Origin: Treponema sp.
GTDB lineage: Bacteria > Spirochaetota > Spirochaetia > Treponematales > Treponemataceae
NCBI GenBank assembly: GCA_024402695.1
Contig: JAKSTG010000023.1
Location: forward strand, 1 to 48,022
Direction: 5' to 3'
DNA: 48,022 nucleotides
This document shows, piece by piece, positions 40,900 to 48,022 of this stretch. Below the pieces are notes generated by a model. That model did not search any database. It was not told the DNA's origin and saw nothing but the letters and a program-made list of their open reading frames with translations. The position numbers and the translations under genes are program-made. The stretch's first letter is position 1. Each line of letters opens with the position of its first letter.

Positions 40900-41745
40900 A
40901 TGAGTAATTTAGCAAAGAGATTAATGACATTTATTATCGGCCTTCCATTGATGATTGTTTTCGTTCTTGTTAAACCTTACTATCATGTAGTTCTTCAAAT
41001 AGTCGCCATTGCTGCTTCAATCCTTTCGATCAACGAATACCACAATATGGTATCCAACAAAATCAAGTTCTATCCTAAATGGCTCCTTATCGGACTTAAT
41101 GTTCTTCTGACTGCCCTTTCATACTTTTTCCTTATTCTGAATCTTTCACAGGAAATCCTTCTTTGGGTTTACACTTTCATTGTTGTAATCCTTATGGCAG
41201 TTGAATGTTTTTCTGCGGAAGAATTCTCACAGTCAGTAGAAAAAATCGCCCTGGCCGCTTTCGGAATCTTCTACATCGGATATCTCATTACTTTTGTAAA
41301 CAGAATGTGTGCTTTCGAAAATGAAACTCACATCATCGTACTTTTCTTTGTATTCGTATTCATGTGTGACTCTGCCGCCTGGTTCTTCGGAATGCTTTTT
41401 GGAAAGAACAACCGCGGGTTCTTCAAGGCAAGTCCAAACAAAAGCATTGCAGGTTTCATCGGTGGTATCGCAACAGACATCGCACTGGCTTGTGTTCTTA
41501 AACTGATTTTCCCTTCAATCCTCGAAGGCACTTTCTGGCGCTACATTATCCTGGCTTTCGGAACTGCAGTAGCTTCCATCATCGGTGACCTTATTGAATC
41601 TGTAATCAAACGCTCATGCAATACAAAAGATTCAGGAAACGTAATTCCTGGTCGTGGCGGTATGCTTGACTGCATCGACTCAATTGTAATTGCTGCCCCT
41701 GTATTCTACATTCTTTACTACTTCCTTCTGGCAGGAAATTTCTAA
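40900..41745 (+). CDS. cdsA: Phosphatidate cytidylyltransferase
   Basis: CdsA makes CDP-diacylglycerol, precursor of phospholipids. The 281-residue protein has about eight membrane segments. The C-terminal signature reads SVIKRSCNTKDSGNVIPGRG, then GMLDCIDSIV. The conserved pattern is KRxxxxKDxxxxxPGHGGxxDRxD; here the His is Arg and the last Arg is Cys, two changes in normally constant places. The metal-binding Asp residues are kept. It may be a lineage feature. The order uppS-cdsA-dxr-rseP is typical. Confidence 0.93.
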   Translation: MSNLAKRLMTFIIGLPLMIVFVLVKPYYHVVLQIVAIAASILSINEYHNMVSNKIKFYPKWLLIGLNVLLTALSYFFLILNLSQEILLWVYTFIVVILMAVECFSAEEFSQSVEKIALAAFGIFYIGYLITFVNRMCAFENETHIIVLFFVFVFMCDSAAWFFGMLFGKNNRGFFKASPNKSIAGFIGGIATDIALACVLKLIFPSILEGTFWRYIILAFGTAVASIIGDLIESVIKRSCNTKDSGNVIPGRGGMLDCIDSIVIAAPVFYILYYFLLAGNF

Positions 41746-41753
41746 GACTGGCT

Positions 41754-42863
41754 ATGAAAAAAGTTTTGGTTCTGGGCTGTACCGGTTCAATTGGAACAAG
41801 CGCCCTGGATATTATTTCAAACGAAAAAGATCTTTTTATTTCTTGCGGAATTACCGCACACAGCAACAAGGATAAACTTGAAGAACTTGCCTCAAAGTTC
41901 AACTGTCCTTCTTTACTTACAAAAAACGCTTCAGAAAAAGACTATAAAAATTTCATTGAAAATTGCAAACCTGATATTGTTGTAAACGGCATTGCAGGAA
42001 GCGCGGGTTTAATGCCATCGAAAGTCGTTCTCGAGCTTGGAATTGACCTTGCCCTGGCAAATAAAGAAACTGTTGTTATGGCTTATCCTCTGGTAAAAGC
42101 CCTCTCAGAAAAAACCGGAGCAAAAATTATTCCTGTCGATTCTGAACATTCCGCTATTTTCTGTCTTATCAATCAGGCCGGAATTGAAAACGTTGACCGC
42201 ATTCTCATAACAGCAAGTGGTGGTCCTTTCAGAACTTTCACAAAAGAACAGCTTAAAAATGTTACTCTTGAAATGGCTCTTAATCATCCTACCTGGAAGA
42301 TGGGACCAAAGATTACCATTGATTCTTCAACTCTTGCAAACAAAGGACTTGAAGTAATCGAAGCTTCATATCTTTTTAGTAAGTCTGCAGATAAAATTGA
42401 TGTAATTGTTCACCCACAGAGTATTGTTCATTCCATGGTAAGAACAAATGACGGCATGATCTATGGTCAGCTTTCTGATCCTGACATGAAGCATCCGATT
42501 ATCGGTGCTTTAACATATCCTGAAAATGTAAAGAATTACCTTAAGCCTTTCGATCTTTTTGATAAAGAACTTACTTTCTATCGCCCAAGAATTGAAGATT
42601 TCCCTCTTCTTGGCTATGCTTTTGATTCAGTAAGAAAAAAAGGCTGCTATCCTCTGGTTTTCAATGCCGCAAATGAAATTGCAGTCCATGCCTTCCTGGA
42701 AAAGAAAATCGGATATTGTGACATTGCCGGAATCACAGAAAAAACTTTAAGCTATAACTGGTCAGAAACACCTGCCACTTTTGAAAGAGTTTTTGAACTG
42801 GATGCTAAAGCCCGGGAAATTGCAAAAAAACTGGTTGAAAACCTGACCGGAGGAGCCAGATAA
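41754..42863 (+). CDS. dxr: 1-deoxy-D-xylulose-5-phosphate reductoisomerase
   Basis: Dxr makes 2-C-methyl-D-erythritol 4-phosphate from DXP with NADPH, the committed step of the MEP isoprenoid pathway that feeds UppS. The 369-residue protein has the NADPH site LGCTGSIGTSALDI, ALANKETVVM, the metal-site VDSEHSAIFCL and HPQSIVHSMV, and the NAANEIAVHAFLEKKIG region. Length is slightly short of E. coli (398) but normal for the family. Confidence 0.97.
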   Translation: MKKVLVLGCTGSIGTSALDIISNEKDLFISCGITAHSNKDKLEELASKFNCPSLLTKNASEKDYKNFIENCKPDIVVNGIAGSAGLMPSKVVLELGIDLALANKETVVMAYPLVKALSEKTGAKIIPVDSEHSAIFCLINQAGIENVDRILITASGGPFRTFTKEQLKNVTLEMALNHPTWKMGPKITIDSSTLANKGLEVIEASYLFSKSADKIDVIVHPQSIVHSMVRTNDGMIYGQLSDPDMKHPIIGALTYPENVKNYLKPFDLFDKELTFYRPRIEDFPLLGYAFDSVRKKGCYPLVFNAANEIAVHAFLEKKIGYCDIAGITEKTLSYNWSETPATFERVFELDAKAREIAKKLVENLTGGAR

Positions 42864-43985
42864 ATGAAATGGCTCTATGGTCTTCTTTGTCTCTTCTTTC
42901 TTGTACTGTTCCATGAATTCGGACATTTCATCGCCGCAAAAATTTTTGGTGTAAAAGTAGAATCTTTTTCAATCGGATACGGACCTATCCTTCTTCATAA
43001 AACGATCAAAGGTACAGACTGGCGCCTTTCTCTTTTTCCCTTAGGCGGATACTGTGGTATGAAAGGAGAAAAAGAAATCCAGACTGCTCTGGAGACTGAC
43101 ACTCCTATTCACGCAGCCCCTGATTCGCTTTTCGGAGTTCATCCTTTCAAACGTGCCGTAATCGGATTTTCAGGTCCTTTCTTCAATTTGATTTTTGCCA
43201 TCTTTGCTTATTCTGTAATTTCCATGACAGGCTATACTTATTACACTTTTTCAAACAAAATCACTCTTGCAGATGAAGTTTATGAGGAAGTTCACAGTGC
43301 AGCCCGTGACGGAGGACTTCTTACAGGTGACGAAATCATTTCTATCAACGGAAAAGAAATTGAAGACTTTTCTGGCATTATAAACCAGGTTTCCGCAAAT
43401 CCAGATAAAGACCTTCTTGTCAAAGTTCTTAGAAATGGGGAGATTCTTGAATACACCATTCATTCCGATTTTGACAGAGATTCCGGAACAGGAAAAATCG
43501 GTGTAACCGCAGACTCTGAAAGTTTAATCAAAAAAGAAGCCGAAACTTATTCCTTCTTCCCGGCTTTATATAATGGAACCAAAGAAGCATTCAATATGAT
43601 TGCCCTTACATTCAAAAGCATCGGGATTCTCTTCAAGGGCGTCAAATTTGAAAATGCAGTTTCTGGTCCTGCCAGAATAACGGATATGCTTGGGACAACC
43701 GTAAAAGAAGGATTTTCAGAAAGCTTCAGAACAGGACTAGTAAGCATTCTTGAACTGCTTGCAATCATTTCTGTTTCCCTTTTCATTATGAACCTTCTTC
43801 CGGTGCCAATTCTGGATGGAGGTCTGATTCTTTTTGCACTTATAGAAACAGTATTCAGAAAACGGATTCCACCAAAGGTCCAGTATTATACACAGTTCAT
43901 CGGACTTGCCTTTGTAGGACTACTTCTTGTCCTTGGGGTCAGCAGCGATGTAAAATATTTTGTAGGAAAAATTACAGGAAAATAA
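42864..43985 (+). CDS. rseP: RseP/RIP-type site-2 metalloprotease
   Basis: A 373-residue intramembrane zinc protease. The HExxH motif is H17-E-F-G-H21 in LFHEFGHFIAAK, and the third ligand is in NLLPVPILDGGLILF. One PDZ domain (about 130-215) holds GLLTGDEIISINGKEIEDF. RseP-type proteases cut anti-sigma factors or signal peptide remnants in the membrane. It starts directly on the stop of dxr (TAAATG) and ends one base before the start of the next gene. Confidence 0.95.
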   Translation: MKWLYGLLCLFFLVLFHEFGHFIAAKIFGVKVESFSIGYGPILLHKTIKGTDWRLSLFPLGGYCGMKGEKEIQTALETDTPIHAAPDSLFGVHPFKRAVIGFSGPFFNLIFAIFAYSVISMTGYTYYTFSNKITLADEVYEEVHSAARDGGLLTGDEIISINGKEIEDFSGIINQVSANPDKDLLVKVLRNGEILEYTIHSDFDRDSGTGKIGVTADSESLIKKEAETYSFFPALYNGTKEAFNMIALTFKSIGILFKGVKFENAVSGPARITDMLGTTVKEGFSESFRTGLVSILELLAIISVSLFIMNLLPVPILDGGLILFALIETVFRKRIPPKVQYYTQFIGLAFVGLLLVLGVSSDVKYFVGKITGK

Positions 43986-43986
43986 T

Positions 43987-45885
43987 ATGAAAAAGACAGT
44001 AACATCAATCCTTTTAATTATTTCAGCAGCATTTGTTTTTGCTCAGTCTCATTTTTCCGGAGAAGCACATCACGATGCCGTTACACAGGTAAATGTACTT
44101 TCCGCAAGCAATTCATCTGACTATTCCTTCATAAGCTCAGGAGATGACGGATTCCTTATTAAATGGTCAGAAGAAAACATGGGTGAACATTACCAGGTTT
44201 CCGATGTTGGAATCAAAATCATTGCTACATCTCCTAACGGTCATGACATTGCGGTCTATGAAACAGACGGTGGTTCAGTAAACAAAGTTACTGTTTGGGA
44301 CTGGAATAAACTGAGCAAGAAATACACAAAGAAGCTTAAAGATTCTGTTACCTCTCTTTCCTTCTCTGAAAAAGGAAACTATCTTATCATTGGAACAGCA
44401 ACAATCGACGGTGCAATCTTCGTAAAAACTTCGGACTGGACAACAGTAAACAAGGTTCGCGAAAACACAAGCATCGTAAACTTCATAAAAACAAGCAGCA
44501 CAGAAAAAACTGCAGTAATGTATTCTCCTTCGGGAACCCTTACCTACTACAATATTCTTACAGGTAAAACTTCTGCAAAGTTTAATTGTATCCAGGGACT
44601 TTCTGACATCACAATGTTCTGCAATGATCTTTTCCTGGCCGGTTCAAAAGACAATTACATTTATATCATTCAGGCAACAACAGGAAAGACACTTTCAACT
44701 ATTCCTTGTAACTCACCAATCATTCTTTCCTCAAAAGAAGATGAAGCTCTCTATTACATAGAATACGACGGAAAAAATCTTTACGAACTTAAAATGGTTG
44801 AAAAGATCAACAACAGCACTCTTTCAAACCAGCGCATTGTAAAAGGACTCAGAGGTCCTAGAGGCGACGGTGTCATTTCTTCAGGAAAGAAACGCGGTCC
44901 TGAGATTTTTCTTGGAAGCAGAAACGGCAACATCTATAAATCAACAGCGCTCGCTTCAAGTGAAACAGAAACAATGGAAATTATTACGGAAAATGTTTAC
45001 GACCGTATCTATGACATTGCTGAAAATGAAGACGACTTCTTTATCCTTACAAAAAATGCCATTTCCAAAGTTGATTATGAAACTGGCTATGTAATAGAAA
45101 CTGCACAGACAAACGGAGAAAACAGCTTTATCTGTGCAAACGGTGGATACGTCCTCTTTTCAAAGGAAACAAGAAGTCCTGTAACTTTTGTTACAAAAGA
45201 TTCAAAACCGGAAGTTCTGTTTACTCCAAAATCATCTCTCCAGAACATCAGACTTTTCGGAGATATATTGATTGAAATTGAATCAAGCTCAAAAGTAAAT
45301 ATCTATGACTTCAACACAAAAACCTTCAAAGAAGTATTCTCCGGAATGGGTATTCAGGATGCAGTAATCTGTGAAGACGGAAAAGTTTATATCGCAAAAT
45401 CTGCAAGTACAAGTCCTAATAGTCCTCTTATTTCTGTTGACCCAGTAACTCTGGAAACTCTTCCTCTTAAAATGGAAGGACAGGTTATGTACGGTCTTTC
45501 TACAAATGGAAAAATCATTTACGGTATGAACCTTAGAGCAACAGATACAGCAAGCACAACTTACGTTACTTCTTACAATACAGCAGCTGCATCAAAAACA
45601 GACATCCTGAAATTCGCAGAAGAAGATCCAGATGCTTTTACATACCTTAGCGGAAACTTCCTTTACACAAACATCGGAAAAAATAAAATCTATTCTTACA
45701 ACCTGCCACAGAAAAAACGTTTTGCTTACGAAAGAACAGCCTCAATGCCAGAAGACATCTGTAAGAACTCAAAACGTGTAGTTATCTTGAACAGAGACGG
45801 AAGTATTTCTTGGGGTTCAGAATCGAACCAGAACCTGACCGCCGACTGGTACCTTACCAAAGACGGTCAGTGGTGTGAATTCTAA
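43987..45885 (+). CDS. Exported beta-propeller (WD40-like) protein
   Basis: A 632-residue protein with a signal peptide (MKKTVTSILLIISAAFVFAQ) and WD40-like repeats, such as SFISSGDDGFLIKWSEENMG, HDIAVYETDGGSVNKVTVWDWNK and LFLAGSKDNYIYIIQATTGK. A second propeller-like half follows (FDILIEIESSSKV-type strands, KVYIAKSASTSPNSPL). It begins two bases after rseP and looks cotranscribed, so it may be a periplasmic partner for envelope homeostasis; no direct evidence. Convergent with the MFS remnant, with a four-base overlap. Confidence 0.82.
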   Translation: MKKTVTSILLIISAAFVFAQSHFSGEAHHDAVTQVNVLSASNSSDYSFISSGDDGFLIKWSEENMGEHYQVSDVGIKIIATSPNGHDIAVYETDGGSVNKVTVWDWNKLSKKYTKKLKDSVTSLSFSEKGNYLIIGTATIDGAIFVKTSDWTTVNKVRENTSIVNFIKTSSTEKTAVMYSPSGTLTYYNILTGKTSAKFNCIQGLSDITMFCNDLFLAGSKDNYIYIIQATTGKTLSTIPCNSPIILSSKEDEALYYIEYDGKNLYELKMVEKINNSTLSNQRIVKGLRGPRGDGVISSGKKRGPEIFLGSRNGNIYKSTALASSETETMEIITENVYDRIYDIAENEDDFFILTKNAISKVDYETGYVIETAQTNGENSFICANGGYVLFSKETRSPVTFVTKDSKPEVLFTPKSSLQNIRLFGDILIEIESSSKVNIYDFNTKTFKEVFSGMGIQDAVICEDGKVYIAKSASTSPNSPLISVDPVTLETLPLKMEGQVMYGLSTNGKIIYGMNLRATDTASTTYVTSYNTAAASKTDILKFAEEDPDAFTYLSGNFLYTNIGKNKIYSYNLPQKKRFAYERTASMPEDICKNSKRVVILNRDGSISWGSESNQNLTADWYLTKDGQWCEF

Positions 45886-46310
45886 TTTCTTTCCTGGGCG
45901 GTTACAGTCTTAGTAGAAGTTTTAATTGTAGCCGCATAAGTACTGTTACAAAGTCCAAGAACAGCAGATACAATAAACAAAGTTTCAATTCCAAGTTTCT
46001 GCCAGATTACTCCTCCGAACAAGGCGATGAAAATTGTAATCATATGATTAACAGAAATACCTGTTGAAATGGTTGCGCGCATTTCTTCTTTATTATCTGA
46101 AATATCCTGTACATAAACCTTTGATGCCATTGACGCAAGAGAAATTATGGAATCAAGAACATAGTTTACACAGCAAACTATAAAAGCAATATTTTTGGGG
46201 AAAAGATGATGAGCGAATCCGTAGAAGAAACAGACGATTACAAGAATCAAAGTATCTCCTACCATTACCGGCTTATAACCGATTTTATCTACAATTTTAC
46301 CTAAAAAACA
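45882..46310 (-). pseudogene. 5'-truncated MFS transporter remnant
   Basis: The minus strand encodes the tail of a major facilitator protein. The frame starts without a start codon, with SSCFLGKIVDKIGYKPVMVG, the conserved loop between helices. Four or so membrane segments follow (LILVIVCFFYGFAHHLF, NVYDSI-type, HMITIFIALFGGVIW, LFIVSAVLGLCNS). An ATG at 46265 begins a 127-codon open frame, but this lies inside the motif. The frame meets an in-frame stop at 46338-46340. The first six or more helices are missing, so no working transporter is expected. Confidence 0.75.
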
Positions 46311-46431
46311 ACTGCTATTTTGTTCATTTGATTTTCCTTATAAATCCCTATTTTATATAATCTTCTGTTAATAATCTTCAACTTTCGAAATATACATTTA
46401 TAATAAAGAAAAATTATTTATTAAAGTTAAA
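46311..46431. other. AT-rich gap without a recognised feature
   Basis: The 120 bases between the MFS remnant and the glgA terminator are strongly AT-rich. I see no gene, repeat or structured RNA in them. Confidence 0.6.
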
Positions 46432-46466
46432 TAAAAAACGGTCTTCCTCAAATGAAGGAAGACCGT
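46432..46466 (-). terminator. glgA: Intrinsic terminator of glgA
   Basis: ACGGTCTTCCT (46438-46448) pairs with AGGAAGACCGT (46456-46466) around a seven-base loop. On the minus strand it is followed by TTTTTTATTT (complement of 46428-46437). It lies about 50 bases past the glgA stop. Confidence 0.9.
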
Positions 46467-46517
46467 GTATGGACAATTTTTTTCAGAGATTAGAAATCAT
46501 CTGATTATTAAATGCAA

Positions 46518-48008
46518 TTATTTCCAGTCTGCAGTATTAATTCCGCAGCCTCTCATAAGAGCTTCTGAGTATATGTTCATGTAGCCGTCTACAGAAAGAT
46601 CCCATGAGAAGTTTTTGTTCATGCCTTTTTTCTGCATTTTGAGGATATGGTCTTTTTTGTTGTAGTAAGCCCATACTGCCCAACCTACAGTGTCATAAAC
46701 TGCACCTGGAGTAAGATTGTCGAAGAGGAATCCTGTTCCGTCTCCTGTATCCTGATTGTACTGTTCAACTGTATCTGCAAGACCACCTGTTCTGCGAACA
46801 ATTGGAAGAGTTCCATAAAGCATAGAATACATCTGATTCAAACCACAAGGTTCGTAACATGAAGGCATAAGGAAGAAGTCTGAACCGGCTTCAATAAGAT
46901 GGCTCAAAGATTCATCATAACCGATGTATGCCTTGAAGTTTGGAAGCTTATTATCCAGAACACTGATTTCATCTTCACACCATTTTTCACCGCTTCCAAG
47001 AACAGCGAACTGAATATCCATATTTGAACACATAGCAAACATACTTCCGTAGTTGGCTGCAAACAGTTCAGCAATACCTTTCTGGCTTGCAAGACGTGTT
47101 ACGATACCAATAACAGGAACATCCGGATTTACTGGAAGTCCCATACGTTTCTGAAGTTCAGCTTTACACTTTGCCTTGCCTTTCAGATCTTTATCAGAGA
47201 AATTAGCTGGAAGAAGTTTGTCGATTTTTGGATTCCAGGTTTCAAGGTCACAACCGTTCACAATTCCTCGAACTACATCAGTGCGTACGCGGAGAAGACC
47301 ATCAAGGCCGAATCCGCCCTCTACAGTCTGCATTTCTCCAGCATAAGTTGGAGAAACTGTTGTGATCATATCTGCACAAGAAATACCGGCCTGAAGCAGG
47401 TTGATTGCTCCGTGATGTTCAAGACCACCACCGTAATAAAGTCCCCAGTCAAGACCAAGAGCCGGGAATTGTTCCTTTCCGTAAACTCCCTGATAACCAA
47501 GGTTATGAATTGTAAGAACACTTGAAGTATGTGCAAAGTATCCGTTACGGCAAACATTTTTAAGAAGAACCGGTACAAGAGCGGCAAACCAGTCGTGGGC
47601 ATGCATAACATCAGGATACCAGCCAAGTTTACGACAAAGCTGGAATGCACCGTGACAAAGAAGTGCTGCACGGTATGGATTGTCATGGAAATCAGTTTCA
47701 ACTTTATTTCCGTAAATTCCATCACGTCCGTATGAATCTTCATGGTCAATGAAATATACAGGAACTTCGGTACCAGGAAGTTTAGATTCATAAACTGCAC
47801 ACCAGGTTTCTACCTGACCTGCGGCAACTCCCATTGGTCCGTCAAGTTTTGTAAGTTTTGAACGGTCAATTTTATAATAACGAGGGAGAACGATGCGAAC
47901 ATCATGTCCCTGTTTTTTCATTGAAATTGCAAGGGCTGAAACTGCGTCAGCAAGACCACCTGTTTTTGCAAAAGGAACTGTCTCAGAAGTAACCATTAAA
48001 ATTTTCAT
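46518..48008 (-). CDS. glgA: Glycogen synthase GlgA
   Basis: GlgA adds ADP-glucose to glycogen chains. The 496-residue GT5 protein has the KTGGLADA motif (about residue 15) that binds ADP-glucose, TIHNLGYQGVYG, and the C-terminal GT-B signature SCYEPCGLNQMYSMLYGTLP then RRTGGLADTV. GCGAGG before the ATG is a good ribosome binding site. It forms a single-gene unit with its own terminator. Glycogen storage fits a carbohydrate-feeding organism. Confidence 0.96.
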   Translation of the reverse strand: MKILMVTSETVPFAKTGGLADAVSALAISMKKQGHDVRIVLPRYYKIDRSKLTKLDGPMGVAAGQVETWCAVYESKLPGTEVPVYFIDHEDSYGRDGIYGNKVETDFHDNPYRAALLCHGAFQLCRKLGWYPDVMHAHDWFAALVPVLLKNVCRNGYFAHTSSVLTIHNLGYQGVYGKEQFPALGLDWGLYYGGGLEHHGAINLLQAGISCADMITTVSPTYAGEMQTVEGGFGLDGLLRVRTDVVRGIVNGCDLETWNPKIDKLLPANFSDKDLKGKAKCKAELQKRMGLPVNPDVPVIGIVTRLASQKGIAELFAANYGSMFAMCSNMDIQFAVLGSGEKWCEDEISVLDNKLPNFKAYIGYDESLSHLIEAGSDFFLMPSCYEPCGLNQMYSMLYGTLPIVRRTGGLADTVEQYNQDTGDGTGFLFDNLTPGAVYDTVGWAVWAYYNKKDHILKMQKKGMNKNFSWDLSVDGYMNIYSEALMRGCGINTADWK

Positions 48009-48022
48009 ATAAACCTCGCTTA

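Overview
This 48 kb window looks like chromosome of a Treponema-type spirochaete, probably a host-associated fibre degrader. I infer this from the moderately AT-rich base composition, many exported or lipoprotein hypotheticals of spirochaetal style, a PilZ (cyclic-di-GMP) protein beside HEAT-repeat and ComEC genes, and polysaccharide-active secreted enzymes (a GH5-type glycanase and a CE1-like esterase). No 16S rRNA or other decisive marker is present, so the genus is an inference.

Region 1-7.2 kb is the mosaic, accessory part. Small unrelated minus-strand genes (tautomerase, HIT protein, flavoprotein, APH-type kinase, SpoU methyltransferase, small lipoprotein) are separated by copies of one dispersed repeat at 197, 1295, 1993 and 6555. 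All four copies have the same orientation, and three share 37 identical bases. The HIT/tautomerase block is visibly richer in G+C than the flavoprotein and kinase. Two plus-strand genes, a class III adenylate cyclase and a secreted GH5 enzyme, sit inside this stretch. The left edge carries a 14-bp perfect inverted repeat and a frameshifted coding remnant.

Region 7.2-15.5 kb holds an EamA-type small transporter, a translationally coupled mnmA-Rrf2 pair, a cysteine-less ArsC/Spx-like protein with a strong terminator, a secreted esterase behind a promoter-overlapping palindrome, a DUF3737 protein whose leader holds an inverted repeat covering its ribosome binding site, and mfd.

Region 15.5-30.1 kb starts with a three-gene plus-strand operon (exported protein, degenerate receiver with PilZ-like domain, double zinc ribbon with membrane anchor) and tRNA-Leu(CAG). 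A long minus-strand run follows: PilZ protein, HEAT protein, truncated-type ComEC, rsmA, yggS, exported protein, two RluA-family pseudouridine synthases and an MGMT-family protein. A CPBP protease on the plus strand meets a GldA/GldFG/DUF4340-like ABC system on the minus strand.

Region 30.1-37.6 kb carries rnz, a FemAB-family transferase, metG and coaD (minus), then an acidic lipoprotein, a HEAT-repeat exported protein, tRNA-Arg(CCG) and maf (plus). Several genes here have a good -10 box only 7-12 bases before the start codon and no Shine-Dalgarno sequence, which suggests leaderless or near-leaderless mRNAs.

Region 37.6-48 kb is a conserved core cluster: rpsB, tsf, frr, uppS, cdsA, dxr, rseP and a beta-propeller exported protein. 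It joins translation to undecaprenyl and phospholipid precursor synthesis and envelope proteolysis. pyrH is missing from its usual place between tsf and frr, where two hairpins lie instead. The window ends with a 5'-truncated MFS transporter remnant and glgA (glycogen synthase) with its own terminator.

I did not see a clearly new multi-gene defence or mobile system. The best candidate for something undescribed is the repeat-punctuated mosaic of 0.2-6.6 kb.
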